64,000 bases of DNA, taken from contig JBDRUV010000002.1 of NCBI GenBank assembly GCA_039801505.1, positions 124,001-188,000 of the forward strand, in the 5' to 3' direction. The position numbers and the translations under genes are program-made. Shown here piece after piece: positions 1-14,064 of this stretch. Numbering within the stretch: the stretch's first letter is position 1; each line of letters opens with the position of its first letter. The notes beneath the pieces are model-generated. The model had not been told where the DNA came from, searched no databases, and was given only the letters and a program-made list of their open reading frames with translations. The DNA comes from a candidate division WOR-3 bacterium. GTDB taxonomy: Bacteria > Hydrothermota > Tepidihabitantia > Tepidihabitantales > CAIPLT01.

Positions 1-4931
<4,931 letters not shown>

Positions 4932-4980
4932 TTTATGAATAGAAAAGAAAAAATTAAAATTACATAAGCGGAGGATTTTA

Positions 4981-5370
4981 ATGCCAACAATTAACCAATT
5001 AGTCCGCAAAGGGCGGAAAAAAGTTAAAAAGAAATCCAAATCCCCAGCGCTCGCGGGTAATCCCCAGTTGCGGGGCGTCTGTACGCGTGTGTATACGGTT
5101 ACCCCCAAAAAACCTAATTCCGCATTGCGTAAAGTATGTAAGGTAAGGCTTTCTTCGGGTTATGAGGTGACGGTGTACATCCCTGGCGAAGGGCACAATC
5201 TTCAAGAACACTCAATTGTTTTAGTTCGGGGTGGTCGTGTGAAAGATCTGCCGGGGGTTCGTTATCATGTGGTGCGTGGGGTATATGACTGTGCTGGAGT
5301 GGAAAACCGTCGTCAAGGGCGTTCTAAATATGGTGCTAAAAAACCCAAAGAGCAGACTGGAGGTAAATAA
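4981..5370 (+). CDS. rpsL: 30S ribosomal protein S12
   Basis: Ribosomal protein S12 of the decoding centre, 129 residues, the usual bacterial length. The loop [13 protein letters not shown], whose lysines are the classic streptomycin-resistance positions, has the wild-type form, as does the second loop [13 protein letters not shown] strong GGAGG ribosome-binding site sits 7 bases before the ATG. The gene follows rpoC after 49 bp with no terminator visible, so it probably belongs to the same rpoBC-str transcript. The stop TAA shares its last base with the ATG of rpsG. Confidence 0.98.
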   Translation: MPTINQLVRKGRKKVKKKSKSPALAGNPQLRGVCTRVYTVTPKKPNSALRKVCKVRLSSGYEVTVYIPGEGHNLQEHSIVLVRGGRVKDLPGVRYHVVRGVYDCAGVENRRQGRSKYGAKKPKEQTGGK

Positions 5371-5840
5371 TGGCGCGCAAAAAGGTTAAAAAGAAACGGA
5401 CAATTGCTCCTGATCCTAAATATAACTCGGTACTAGCGGCCCGATTTATCAATAACCTATTTTGGGACGGGAAAAAGACCATTGGGCAGAAAATCTTCTA
5501 TGAAGCATTAGAACTGATCGAAAAAAAGACTAAAGAAAACGGGTATGCAGTTTTTGAACGCGCGATCAATAACGTGAAACCGGTTCTCGAGGTTCGTCCG
5601 CGTCGAGTTGGTGGCGCTACTTATCAGATTCCGATGGAAGTGCCCCCCCATCGTCAGGAAACTCTGGCGATCAAGTGGATAATTCAAGCGGCTCGGGCGC
5701 GACCGGAGTATCGAATGGTAGAGCGATTAGCCAACGAGCTAATCGACGCCTCGAAAAATCAAGGTGCTGCGATTAAGAAGAAAGAAGATACCCACAAAAT
5801 GGCCGAAGCCAATCGTGCCTTTGCACACTACCGGTGGTAA
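5370..5840 (+). CDS. rpsG: 30S ribosomal protein S7
   Basis: Ribosomal protein S7, 156 residues, the nucleator of 30S head assembly. The [10 protein letters not shown] basic N terminus, the [18 protein letters not shown] block and the C-terminal NRAFAHYRW are typical. It overlaps rpsL by one base (TAATG), with a GGAGG site inside the rpsL end, so translation is coupled. In many bacteria fusA and tuf follow rpsG. Here an acyltransferase follows instead, so the str operon is shortened. Confidence 0.98.
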   Translation: MARKKVKKKRTIAPDPKYNSVLAARFINNLFWDGKKTIGQKIFYEALELIEKKTKENGYAVFERAINNVKPVLEVRPRRVGGATYQIPMEVPPHRQETLAIKWIIQAARARPEYRMVERLANELIDASKNQGAAIKKKEDTHKMAEANRAFAHYRW

Positions 5841-5861
5841 TTTCGTTTTAACCACCCAAGT

Positions 5862-6464
5862 ATGTTTTATGCCGGGTTAGAGAAAATAGCCGAGATATTA
5901 TTTTCATGCCAACTCCATCCCTTTGCGGATATTGAAAAACTACCTCCTCCACCTTGCATCATTGCTGCCAATCATGTTAGTCCCTATGACCCAATAATTT
6001 TGGTTTTACAACTGTATCCCTGGTTGAAAAAATATAACAAAAAAATTATGTTTCTGACTAACCGAAAAATACTTACCCTTTTCGGGCCCTTCTACAAATT
6101 TTTCGGAATGTTTCCTAATACAAGAGAAGGTTTAAAAAGAGCCATCGGATATCTTAGAGATGGCCTACCAGTAGGTATCTTTCCTAACCGGGATCGGGAT
6201 AAGCATTTTATGCGAATGTTTCATCTAGGCCCGGCGTATTTAAGTCGCGAAGCCAATGTTGATATTATCCCAATTGCTATTAAAACCAAAGAAGAAGTGT
6301 GGCCATCATGGAATATTACAAAAGCCCTCAAGAACTTATTTTATAAAAAATATTTAATCCTTGGTAACCCAATTAATGCCAATAATTACCGAACCCTCCG
6401 TGATGCGACGAAAGCGCTAACTATCCAAATTGCCCAGTTAATTGGGAAAAAGCTTCGATTTTAA
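5862..6464 (+). CDS. PlsC-like 1-acylglycerol-3-phosphate acyltransferase
   Basis: A 200-residue member of the PlsC/LPLAT acyltransferase family, which adds the second acyl chain to lysophosphatidate at the inner membrane. The catalytic NHVSPYD motif (HX4D, H38 and D43) is present. The third family block, usually FPEGTRS, is replaced by FPNRDRDK, so the glycerol-phosphate-binding region is atypical and the acceptor may differ. The TM-like stretch common at the N terminus is weak. It lies 21 bp after rpsG with no promoter or clear ribosome-binding site, so it is probably a late member of the str transcript. Its 3' end overlaps the convergent glycosyltransferase gene by 4 bp. Confidence 0.8.
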   Translation: MFYAGLEKIAEILFSCQLHPFADIEKLPPPPCIIAANHVSPYDPIILVLQLYPWLKKYNKKIMFLTNRKILTLFGPFYKFFGMFPNTREGLKRAIGYLRDGLPVGIFPNRDRDKHFMRMFHLGPAYLSREANVDIIPIAIKTKEEVWPSWNITKALKNLFYKKYLILGNPINANNYRTLRDATKALTIQIAQLIGKKLRF

Positions 6465-7174
6465 ATTTTACCCAAGATTCGTAATAGTCTTAACCGAATA
6501 ACTAGCCAGAAAGCTTCCCAGATGATGTGTCTTGACATTTTAGAACTCCCGACCCGGCGTTCCACAAAAATGATTGGGATTTCTTTGATTTTAAAGCCCT
6601 GGCGCCAGATCATAAAATCAATCTCAATTTGAAAACCGTAACCATCCGATTTGATCTTATCGAGATCGATTGCCTCCAACACATTTCGTTTATAACACTT
6701 AAATCCAGAAGTCAAGTCTTTTATCGGACAACCGGTAACAATTCGGGCATACAGACAAGCAAAATAGCTTAAAAGCAGTCGTTTCATCGGCCAGTTGACT
6801 ACCGAGATACCATTGCAGTAACGCGAACCGATTATTAGGTCGTAATCCTTAAGCAGTTCGATAAAGCGCGGGATATCATTGGGATTATGAGAAAAATCGG
6901 CATCCATTTCAAAGCAATAATCGTAATTTTGCTCTAAGGCATATTTAAATCCCATTACATAAGCTGTTCCCAGTCCTAATTTTTTCGGACGCTTTATGAG
7001 TTTGATCCGCGGCTCAGTTTTCATTAATTCCTCGACAATCTGAGCGGTATGATCCGGTGAATTATCGTCGATTACTAAAACATCTAATTCCGCGGATTGT
7101 CTAAGGATTTCCGGAATGATCTTGGGGATATTTTCGGCTTCGTTATAAGTCGGAATGATAACTAATCCTTTCAT
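6461..7174 (-). CDS. Polyprenol-monophosphomannose synthase-like glycosyltransferase (GT2)
   Basis: A 237-residue family 2 glycosyltransferase resembling dolichol/polyprenol-phosphate mannosyltransferase (DPM1 type), which moves a sugar from a nucleotide donor to a polyprenyl phosphate on the cytoplasmic side of the membrane. Visible motifs are VLVIDDNSPD (nucleotide binding), EMDADFSHNP (metal-binding DXD) and TSGFKCYKR. There is no C-terminal GtrA-like or multi-span domain, so it is the short soluble form. A near-consensus promoter puts the transcript start one base before the ATG, making this a probable leaderless mRNA. The ugd-uxs pair is upstream on the same strand but separated by 329 bp with its own promoter in between. 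Confidence 0.85.
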   Translation of the reverse strand: MKGLVIIPTYNEAENIPKIIPEILRQSAELDVLVIDDNSPDHTAQIVEELMKTEPRIKLIKRPKKLGLGTAYVMGFKYALEQNYDYCFEMDADFSHNPNDIPRFIELLKDYDLIIGSRYCNGISVVNWPMKRLLLSYFACLYARIVTGCPIKDLTSGFKCYKRNVLEAIDLDKIKSDGYGFQIEIDFMIWRQGFKIKEIPIIFVERRVGSSKMSRHIIWEAFWLVIRLRLLRILGKI

Positions 7175-7181
7175 CCCCTAT

Positions 7182-7210
7182 ATAATAGAAAACCCAACCG
7201 TAAAAGTCAA
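7182..7210 (-). promoter_or_regulatory. Promoter of the mannosyltransferase-like gene, leaderless
   Basis: Read on the minus strand: -35 TTGACT, 17-bp spacer, -10 TATTAT. The predicted start is base 7175, one nucleotide before the ATG at 7174. Confidence 0.8.
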
Positions 7211-7340
7211 GGACTAAAGTTGGTCTGAAGCGATTTTTTATGGGTTCATATTAAGGTATACTTGGAAGTACACAATAAATTTAAGAAATTTTTTAGATAA
7301 CTTATTGAAAATCAATAACGGTTCTGAAATACGTTTGAAG

Positions 7341-7366
7341 GTACCCCACAGTCTGGGGGACGGTCC
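7341..7366 (-). repeat. GC-rich palindromic element, copy 1
   Basis: The sequence GTACCCCACAGTCTGGGGGA followed by CGGTCC matches the outer TACCCC arm and the GGTCC core of the element seen best at 27431, 32594 and 37509. The match is diverged and the opposite GGGGTTAAC arm is not preserved. Confidence 0.6.
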
Positions 7367-7503
7367 TTTGAAGCTTGTTGGAGCTCAGATGGCGTAGCTA
7401 TTTTATTTTGTAATCTGTGGGGTTTTTATGGGTCGAAATGAGATGGGATTAAATTTTTTGGGATGTGGCCGATTGGATAGTTTAAGGGGAACCGGTCAAA
7501 AAT

Positions 7504-8436
7504 TTAACCCAGGATTGATTTGAAATATTGTATGGTGTGAATGAGGCCTTCTTTTAAGGAGACTTTAGGCGACCAATTAAGGATGTTTTGAGCTAACGAG
7601 ATATCTGGTCGGCGGCGTTTGGGATCATCAACTGGCAGGGGAAGAAACCTAAGTGGCGATTGCGCCCCGGTGAGCTCTAAAATTAACCGGGCTAACTCTA
7701 GCATATTGAATTCTTCGGGATTACCAAGATTCACCGGACCGGTGATTGCGGAATTAAGTAATTTGACGATACCTTCGACCATATCCGCGATATAACAGAA
7801 ACTTCGAGTCTGCGTGCCATCACCGTAGATTGTTAGGGGCTCATTACGCAAGGCTTGGCAGATAAGATTGGGGACGATTCGACCGTCGTCACGGCGCATT
7901 CTTGGTCCATAGGTATTAAATATCCGAGCGATTTTGACATCAAGCTGATATTCGCGGTGATAGGTGATCGTCATGGCTTCAGCAAAGCGTTTAGATTCAT
8001 CATAGACTGCTCTGGGTCCGACCGGGTTCACATGGCCCCAATAGGATTCTGGCTGCGGATGGATCTCAGGATCACCATAAACTTCCGAAGTAGAAGCCAA
8101 GAGAAATTTCGCCTGGTTTCTTTTAGCCAATTCCAGCAAATTATAGGTGCCAAAGGCACCGGTTTTTAAGGTCTCAATTGGATATCGTAGATAATCCTTG
8201 GGACTGGCCGGTGATGCAAAATGGAGGATAGTATCCAGTTTTTGGTCAATAGTTAAGGGAACTGAAATGTCGTGTCGAATTAAAGTAAAGTTGGGATGCG
8301 ACAGGAGATGTTTTATATTATTTTCTGAGCCGGTAATAAAATTGTCAACGCAAATTACTTTCTGGTTTTCAGACAAAAAATATTCGCACAGATACGAACC
8401 AATAAAGCCGGCACCACCTGTGATTAAAACAGTCAT
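7504..8436 (-). CDS. uxs: UDP-glucuronate decarboxylase (UDP-xylose synthase), SDR family
   Basis: A 310-residue extended short-chain dehydrogenase. The NAD-binding GGAGFIGS is at the N terminus, followed by the UXS-type blocks [26 protein letters not shown], a Ser-Thr region and the catalytic YDESK (Tyr/Lys), then [11 protein letters not shown]. The STSEVYGDP...[15 protein letters not shown] pattern separates UDP-glucuronate decarboxylases from the related dTDP-glucose dehydratases. The upstream gene makes its substrate, UDP-glucuronate. The ATG immediately follows the ugd stop codon with no gap, so translation depends on ugd. The product would be UDP-xylose for surface or secreted-protein glycans. 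Confidence 0.88.
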   Translation of the reverse strand: MTVLITGGAGFIGSYLCEYFLSENQKVICVDNFITGSENNIKHLLSHPNFTLIRHDISVPLTIDQKLDTILHFASPASPKDYLRYPIETLKTGAFGTYNLLELAKRNQAKFLLASTSEVYGDPEIHPQPESYWGHVNPVGPRAVYDESKRFAEAMTITYHREYQLDVKIARIFNTYGPRMRRDDGRIVPNLICQALRNEPLTIYGDGTQTRSFCYIADMVEGIVKLLNSAITGPVNLGNPEEFNMLELARLILELTGAQSPLRFLPLPVDDPKRRRPDISLAQNILNWSPKVSLKEGLIHTIQYFKSILG

Positions 8437-9735
8437 TTAGCGTCCGATACTGCGATAGATAAAGCCTAACTCGGTCATTTTCTGGGGATCAAAGATATTT
8501 CGGCCATCGATGATGATCGGCAACCTTAGCAGCTCTTTTATGCGTCCGAGGTCTAAATTTCGAAATTCATCCCATTCCGTGATGATTATTAGGGCTTCAC
8601 TGTCTTTAGCCACTTCATACGGGTCATTACAATATATCACATCTTTAAGAACCTTCTGGGCATTCTTCATGGCAAAGGGGTCATAGGCCTTGATCTTAGC
8701 ACCCTGGGCCTGAAGGGCATTAATAATATCAACTGAGGGTGCAAACCGCATATCATCGGTATTGGGCTTAAAGGCTAATCCTAAAATTCCTAACTGTTTG
8801 TCCCGGAGATTCCATAAAAGCCCGCTAATTTTTTTGACAAACCGCTGTTTTTGCTCTTCGTTAATGCGCTCGACTTCTTTTAGTAAGCGGTAGTTATAAC
8901 CCAATTCTTCGGCAATCTTGATAAACGCCCGTAAGTCCTTAGGAAAGCAGAAACCACCATAACCAACCCCGGCATTCAGAAATGCCGGCCCAATTCGTTT
9001 ATCCAGCCCCATACCCAAAGCCACCTTATCAACCGAGGCCCCAGCCAACTCACAGATAATGGATATCGAATTTATAAAAGAAATTTTCATGGCCAAAAAA
9101 GCATTTGAGGCGTGCTTTATTAACTCAGCACTCTTAATATCAGTAATGATTTTCGGGGCATCGATCGGTTCGTAAACCTGAAGCAGAATCTCTTTGGCCT
9201 TCTCTGACTCGACACCAATTACGATTCGGTCCGGGTGTAAGAAGTCATTGATCGCACTGCCTTCCCGCAAGAATTCTGGATTTGATGCCACATCAAAGGG
9301 TGCTTTTAATTTATTATACCGGGTAATAGTTTCTTTAATCCAATCACCGGTTTTTACTGGGACGGTGGACTTTTCCACAATTACCCGATAACTATCTAAG
9401 GCGTTGCCAATCTCTTGGGCAACATTTTCCACATAAGAGAGATCAGGCTCGCCGGTCTCTTTCGGCGGGGTGCCCACAGCAATAAATAACACTAAAGATT
9501 CCTTTACGGCTTTTTGGGTTTGGGTAGAAAATTGCAGACGGCCTTCTTGGGTATTTTCTGATACCAATTTATCTAGTCCGGGCTCGTAAAATGGAATTTC
9601 ACCAGCCAGAAGCATTCTGATTTTCGCTTCATCGTTATCGACACAGATTACTTTATGCCCCAGATGGGCAAAACAGGCTGCAGTGGTAAGTCCTACATAA
9701 CCAGCCCCAATTACTCCAATATTTACCGGCTTCAT
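8437..9735 (-). CDS. ugd: UDP-glucose 6-dehydrogenase
   Basis: A 432-residue UDP-glucose/GDP-mannose dehydrogenase that makes UDP-glucuronate with two NAD. The N-terminal Rossmann motif GAGYVGLTTAA is clear, as is the segment around the catalytic cysteine, GVGYGGFCFPKDLRA. The C-terminal UDP-binding domain (LGLAFKPNTDD) is complete. It heads a two-gene operon with uxs. The promoter lies directly upstream, with a predicted transcript start three bases before the ATG, so the mRNA looks leaderless. Confidence 0.95.
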   Translation of the reverse strand: MKPVNIGVIGAGYVGLTTAACFAHLGHKVICVDNDEAKIRMLLAGEIPFYEPGLDKLVSENTQEGRLQFSTQTQKAVKESLVLFIAVGTPPKETGEPDLSYVENVAQEIGNALDSYRVIVEKSTVPVKTGDWIKETITRYNKLKAPFDVASNPEFLREGSAINDFLHPDRIVIGVESEKAKEILLQVYEPIDAPKIITDIKSAELIKHASNAFLAMKISFINSISIICELAGASVDKVALGMGLDKRIGPAFLNAGVGYGGFCFPKDLRAFIKIAEELGYNYRLLKEVERINEEQKQRFVKKISGLLWNLRDKQLGILGLAFKPNTDDMRFAPSVDIINALQAQGAKIKAYDPFAMKNAQKVLKDVIYCNDPYEVAKDSEALIIITEWDEFRNLDLGRIKELLRLPIIIDGRNIFDPQKMTELGFIYRSIGR

Positions 9736-9744
9736 AGAGCTTGA

Positions 9745-9773
9745 AGTATATATGAATAATCGATAAAAGTCAA
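9745..9773 (-). promoter_or_regulatory. Promoter of ugd-uxs, leaderless
   Basis: Minus strand: -35 TTGACT, 17-bp spacer, -10 TATACT. The predicted start is 9738, three bases before the ATG at 9735. Confidence 0.8.
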
Positions 9774-9861
9774 GTCGCTGGATATAATTAATACAAATTG
9801 GGTAGTAATTTTCTAGTACTGAGACTTAATCAAATGTCAATTTATTTCTTGATGTGATTTC

Positions 9862-9889
9862 TTGACATTCTGCCCAAGGCTAGTAAACT
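9862..9889 (+). promoter_or_regulatory. Promoter of the MFS gene, leaderless
   Basis: TTGACA at 9862, 16-bp spacer, TAAACT at 9884-9889. The predicted start is 9895/9896, at the GTG codon of the transporter gene. The TTG of this -35 box is in frame with the gene and can be mistaken for its start. Confidence 0.75.
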
Positions 9890-9894
9890 CTTCT

Positions 9895-11148
9895 GTGTCA
9901 ATTCAGGAATATTTTAAACTATTCAGACTAAAAAGCCTTATTTTTCTGATTCTTTCGGGAACGTTCTCTCAATTTGGCGACCGTCTGACCCATATGCTTT
10001 TAATCACCCTGGTTGGTTTAAGTGCCCCGGGCAAGGTGAGTGCCTTTTCATGGGCCCAGTTAACCTTTACCTTACCTGTGGTGCTTTTTTCGCCCCTAAT
10101 TGGAATTTTAGTTGACAGCTGGTCTCGACGCAAAGTAATGATTTGGGCCCATGTCAGCCAGGCATTCATTCTCTCCTTAACACCGTTTCTTATTTCCTTG
10201 GCTGGTTCCTATTTACCTTTCTGGATTATTATTACCTTGTTCTTCACGATCGACATTTTTAATAACACCGCGAAACCAGCGTTAATGCCCAGCCTGGTAG
10301 CACCGCGTAAACTTCTTTCGGTTAATTCGCTTGATCAATTTTTAGCCCGATTTGCAACTGTGGCTGGAATGGTGCTCGGTGGCATTTTGGTTCAAAAATT
10401 TGGTTGGCGACTTGGCTTTATTATTAATGCCTTAATGCATTTTAGTGCTGGCATGTTAGTATTAGGAATCAGCGCCCAAGTTGAACAGAGATCTTATCAT
10501 CGAACTTGTGCACGACTAATTTCTTACCAAACAATTTTTGGACGGATAATTTTCGATCTCAAAGAGTTAATCAGTGTTATAAGAAGCAATAAAATTATCG
10601 CGCTGGTCCTTAGTTCTTTTGTTGTGACTACAGTTATTGCCAGTGTCTCTTATACTATACTAATATTTTTAGTTCAGCAGGTGCTGAATTGGGGAACAGC
10701 CGGTGTAGGATTAACGAGTGGGATTTTAGCCTTAGGAATGATTCTAGGCTCTTTGCCTTTAGGTCTATTTAAGCCTAGAATTTCTAAGTTTTTTTTAATT
10801 ACTATTGGATTTTTCCTATATGGACTTTTATTTGCCATTGGTCCTTTAGTAATTTCTCGGGCCTTTATAATCATTGTAGCCCTAGGCGGTGGTTTTATTT
10901 TCTCAATTATTGCGGTGGCCCAAAATACTATTATTCAAGAAAAAGTTAATGCTAATATTCGGGGTCGGTTATTTGCCATAAAAGACTTTCTGGGCAATAT
11001 CGCTTTTATGATCACCGCTTTAGTGATTGGGTTTATCTCCGATATTACATCATATAAAATTACCCTCTCAGCCATTGGTTTATGTTTACTTCTCGTTTCT
11101 TTGGTCTATTTTTCTTCTGCTCCGAAACAATTGACGAAAGAAGATTAG
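9895..11148 (+). CDS. MFS transporter
   Basis: A 417-residue major facilitator superfamily permease with about 12 hydrophobic segments. The loop 2-3 signature is visible as LVDSWSRRKVMI. The MFS_3/enterobactin-exporter-like look (TLVGLSAPGKVSAFSW, NTAKPALMPSLV, NSLDQF) suggests an exporter, but the substrate is unknown. I start it at GTG 9895 because the promoter -10 box ends at 9889 and no ribosome-binding site exists upstream. The longer frame opening at 9862 begins inside the -35 box. The last codons contain the promoter of the following secreted-protein gene. Confidence 0.85.
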   Translation: MSIQEYFKLFRLKSLIFLILSGTFSQFGDRLTHMLLITLVGLSAPGKVSAFSWAQLTFTLPVVLFSPLIGILVDSWSRRKVMIWAHVSQAFILSLTPFLISLAGSYLPFWIIITLFFTIDIFNNTAKPALMPSLVAPRKLLSVNSLDQFLARFATVAGMVLGGILVQKFGWRLGFIINALMHFSAGMLVLGISAQVEQRSYHRTCARLISYQTIFGRIIFDLKELISVIRSNKIIALVLSSFVVTTVIASVSYTILIFLVQQVLNWGTAGVGLTSGILALGMILGSLPLGLFKPRISKFFLITIGFFLYGLLFAIGPLVISRAFIIIVALGGGFIFSIIAVAQNTIIQEKVNANIRGRLFAIKDFLGNIAFMITALVIGFISDITSYKITLSAIGLCLLLVSLVYFSSAPKQLTKED

Positions 11149-11159
11149 TTTTTTATACT
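11131..11159 (+). promoter_or_regulatory. Promoter inside the MFS gene end, leaderless
   Basis: TTGACG, 17-bp spacer, TATACT at 11154-11159. The predicted start is 11166, the G of a GTG codon that opens a signal peptide. Confidence 0.75.
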
Positions 11160-11165
11160 AATGAT

Positions 11166-12794
11166 GTGCATATAATATTGCTCGTAATTAATTTATTAAC
11201 AGGGATAATTCCACTGGCAAATGTTCCCAGTTGGAGTTCGATTGATAATGACTATTCTACGGGTGCCGGGTTTGCTGATATAAATAATGACGGCTATTTA
11301 GATTTCTGCACTTCTAACGGGAACGATATGGCATTTAACAAACAGGGGATTTATTTCAATAATCTAGGTGTCCTGGAAACTTCGGCCTCATGGCGCTCGC
11401 AAGATTCTGGAATGTTCGGACATCTTTATTTGGGCGATGTTAATAATGACAATTTAGTTGATATGGCCGTGGCTTTTTTAGGACCCCAGGGAGACTGTCG
11501 AACCCGGATCTATTACAATGTAGGTACTACTCTCGGATATTTACCGGGGTGGATCTCTCTAGATGCGGATTTTTCATTTGATTGTTGCCTTGGAGATTTT
11601 GATTTGGACGGCGACCTGGATTTAGCTGTAAGCGCTGGCGATGCTTATACAAACATTAGATCGCCAGTAAAAATCTATCGAAATAATAACGGGAGCTTAG
11701 AACCTTTACCATGTTGGACCGCTTTCGATTCTACGCCGTCAGATGCGGTGCGGTTTTGTGATCTAAACAATGATGGCTATTTGGATTTAATTGTCGGTTA
11801 TCGGAGAAAATTAGCAGTGTATTATAACCACAATGGAACAATTGAGAATATGCCAAGCTGGCAGATTAGTTTTCATAGCTGGGTTTTAAGATTAGCCACT
11901 GGCGATTTTGATAATGACGGGTGGCAAGATCTAGCCGTGGCCGGAAACGGCCAATTAGCTAGCGATAGTAGTTGGATTAAAATCTTTAAAAATAATTATG
12001 GTACCTTAACTAGTAGCGCAGTATATACATTTAGTCGTCAGCGAAGATACAATTCCTGTGTACTTTGGGCTGATTTTAATAACGATGGCTATCTAGATCT
12101 AGCCACTGGTGGTTGGTGGGAACCAGTTATGGTATTTGAAAACGCCTCAGGGACTTTTGATACTGTGCCCGATTGGTTATGGAATGGCGGATATAATTTA
12201 GTTTGTGAGGCATTAGTCGCCGGCGATGTCCGGAACCGTTATCTACAAGTTCGTTCTGACACCTTTATAACTGATGGAGCAAGGCGACTGTTTTATGCTA
12301 GAAAAATACCGATTCATCAGTTAATTGGGGTTTATCACAATAATACTCTTGTGCCTTCGGGATGTTATGCCTATGACCCCCAGGCCGGTTGGATTAGCAT
12401 TAATCGAAACTTTTCTTTGGGTGATACTATAATCATTGAATATAAGTATAGCCGATATCCGGATTTAGCGGTTAGCAATTGGCATTATAGTGCTGGGAAT
12501 CATCTTTTTTATAACACGACCCAACCAGCAATTACTAATACTCAATATCTATCTGAAAAAATAAAGCCCGATGTCTATCCGAATCCCTTTAGCACGCGCA
12601 TTTTCTTTAATTTACCCCTTGGTACGGAAATCGTAATCTACCATATCAGTGGACAAAAAATTACCAAAATCAACGCCCCAGCTTACTTTTGGGATGGTAA
12701 AGACCAGAGAGGCCGAATCGTGCCGGCAGGGGTATATTTAGCCCGATTTAAGTTAAAAAATACGATCAAGGAAATAAAAATTATTAAGCTGTAA
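11166..12794 (+). CDS. Secreted FG-GAP/VCBS-repeat protein with FlgD-like C-terminal module
   Basis: 542 residues from GTG 11166. The N terminus (VHIILLVINLLTGIIPLA) is a signal peptide. Six or more FG-GAP/VCBS-type blades follow, each with a calcium-binding-like DxNxDGxxD loop: DINNDGYLDF, DVNNDNLVDM, DFDLDGDLDL, DLNNDGYLDL, DFDNDGWQDL and DFNNDGYLDL. The C terminus (PDVYPNPFS...VYLARFKL) is the beta-sandwich module that follows a YPNPF motif in type IX-secreted proteins and FlgD-like proteins. The start codon is chosen from the promoter, since a longer frame from 11082 would overlap the MFS gene and carry no signal peptide at its front. The ligand and role are unknown; a surface adhesin or enzyme scaffold is possible. 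Confidence 0.8.
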   Translation: MHIILLVINLLTGIIPLANVPSWSSIDNDYSTGAGFADINNDGYLDFCTSNGNDMAFNKQGIYFNNLGVLETSASWRSQDSGMFGHLYLGDVNNDNLVDMAVAFLGPQGDCRTRIYYNVGTTLGYLPGWISLDADFSFDCCLGDFDLDGDLDLAVSAGDAYTNIRSPVKIYRNNNGSLEPLPCWTAFDSTPSDAVRFCDLNNDGYLDLIVGYRRKLAVYYNHNGTIENMPSWQISFHSWVLRLATGDFDNDGWQDLAVAGNGQLASDSSWIKIFKNNYGTLTSSAVYTFSRQRRYNSCVLWADFNNDGYLDLATGGWWEPVMVFENASGTFDTVPDWLWNGGYNLVCEALVAGDVRNRYLQVRSDTFITDGARRLFYARKIPIHQLIGVYHNNTLVPSGCYAYDPQAGWISINRNFSLGDTIIIEYKYSRYPDLAVSNWHYSAGNHLFYNTTQPAITNTQYLSEKIKPDVYPNPFSTRIFFNLPLGTEIVIYHISGQKITKINAPAYFWDGKDQRGRIVPAGVYLARFKLKNTIKEIKIIKL

Positions 12795-12795
12795 A

Positions 12796-13560
12796 ATGCT
12801 TGTGGCAATCGATGTCGGAAACAGTAATATTCATTTAGGTGAGTTTACTATCGCAGAAAAACCTAAATTGCGGAGTGTTAGATTGTTTTCTCAGACGCCA
12901 ACCGGACGAAGAGATTTTTATACTCAGTTGGCCCAATATAGCTCCGCTAGTCTCTTCATTATTAGCGATGCTCGAGGCCAGAAAGCACTTACCACCGATG
13001 ATGAATTTCTGCGTATCCAGGAAAAGTTCCCGAAGTTCATTATATTACGACCCAAAGACCTCTTAGGACTTAAAATCAGCTATCAACCACAACAAAGCTT
13101 AGGAACCGATCGGATTGCTGCCGCCTATGGCGCCTACAAGGAATACCAAAAAGACCTCGTGGTTATTGACTTTGGAACTGCGACAACAATTAATCTTGTC
13201 ACTCACGGTGGGGAGTTTCTTGGTGGGCTTATTCTGCCTGGAATTCACTCAATAATTTCGGGCTATCCGCAACATCTAGTTCAAGTTACTAATTTTCGGT
13301 ATTCGCCTTTACAGCCCAAGCCGATTGCTACAACTACTTCCCAAGCTGTGAAATTCGGTTTATACTATACGGTAGTGCGACCGATATTAGAAATTATTAA
13401 AAGCTACGAAGAGCGATTAAAAAATAAATTATTTTTAGTCGCAACCGGTGGTGGGCTTAAATTGTATCCACCGGTCAAAAAAATTTTTCATGTTATTAAT
13501 CCTTACCTAACCCTAAAGGGGTTAGCATATATTTATCAAATTTATTATTTTTCGAGGTGA
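12796..13560 (+). CDS. coaX: Type III pantothenate kinase
   Basis: A 254-residue CoaX-type pantothenate kinase, first step of coenzyme A synthesis, of the acetate-kinase/Hsp70 fold. Motifs: IDVGNSNIHLG (phosphate 1), GTDRIAAAYGAY, VIDFGTATTINL (phosphate 2) and GGLILPG. It begins one base after the stop of the secreted FG-GAP protein, an odd neighbour that implies a shared transcript. The next gene has its ribosome-binding site in the coaX stop region. Confidence 0.93.
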   Translation: MLVAIDVGNSNIHLGEFTIAEKPKLRSVRLFSQTPTGRRDFYTQLAQYSSASLFIISDARGQKALTTDDEFLRIQEKFPKFIILRPKDLLGLKISYQPQQSLGTDRIAAAYGAYKEYQKDLVVIDFGTATTINLVTHGGEFLGGLILPGIHSIISGYPQHLVQVTNFRYSPLQPKPIATTTSQAVKFGLYYTVVRPILEIIKSYEERLKNKLFLVATGGGLKLYPPVKKIFHVINPYLTLKGLAYIYQIYYFSR

Positions 13561-13563
13561 TCT

Positions 13564-14058
13564 ATGGTTAGAATAGGTGTCTTTATTGATATTCAAAATG
13601 TGCAAGAAACATTTGAACGACAGGGTAAAGAGGTTCGATATAATGCCCTGCGTCGTAATATTATCTTGCAAAATAAAGGCGAGGAATCCGAATATAAATT
13701 TGTCGCATTTGTACCCTATAAGCGCGATGATGAACGTCGACAAAGGTTGATTGATGCTCTCTCATTTCAGGGGTATCGAGTGGTGGTAAAACCAGTTCGG
13801 GAACGACTCGATGGTTCAGTAAAGGCTAATATGGATGTGGATATGGTCTTAGAGGTGCTCTCGATGGCTGAATATCTTGAGCATATTATTTTAGTAACCG
13901 GGGATGGGGATTTTGTGGCCTTAGTGGACTGGTTATCAAAGCGTGGTAAGAGGATCACCGTAATAGGTTTGGGTCGTGGTTATACTTCAGTGGAGTTAAT
14001 CCGGTCGGCTGACGAGTACTATAATATTGATGAGATGGAAGGGGTGATTACAGACTAA
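13564..14058 (+). CDS. NYN-domain (LabA/DUF88-type) PIN-like protein
   Basis: 164 residues with the NYN/LabA fold of PIN-like putative ribonucleases. The pattern is FIDIQNVQ near the N terminus (first acidic residue), then KANMDVDMVLE, then LVTGDGDF (acidic metal-binding cluster), then SKRGKRITVIG. All four acidic positions expected for a metal-dependent nuclease are present. It has an AGGTGA ribosome-binding site overlapping the coaX stop. Neighbours coaX and tsaB suggest a housekeeping RNA-related role, but the substrate is unknown. Confidence 0.85.
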   Translation: MVRIGVFIDIQNVQETFERQGKEVRYNALRRNIILQNKGEESEYKFVAFVPYKRDDERRQRLIDALSFQGYRVVVKPVRERLDGSVKANMDVDMVLEVLSMAEYLEHIILVTGDGDFVALVDWLSKRGKRITVIGLGRGYTSVELIRSADEYYNIDEMEGVITD

Positions 14059-14064
14059 GCCGCT

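Larger units (their letters stand above)
7175..7503. other. Intergenic region with no gene; holds a promoter and one palindromic element
   Basis: This stretch of 329 bp contains the minus-strand promoter at 7182-7210 and the palindromic repeat copy at 7341-7366. The motif TTTTTATGGGT occurs twice (around 7238 and 7423), and its complement follows another repeat copy near 57231. I see no open frame of credible size, no RNA gene and no clear intrinsic terminator. Confidence 0.6.
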
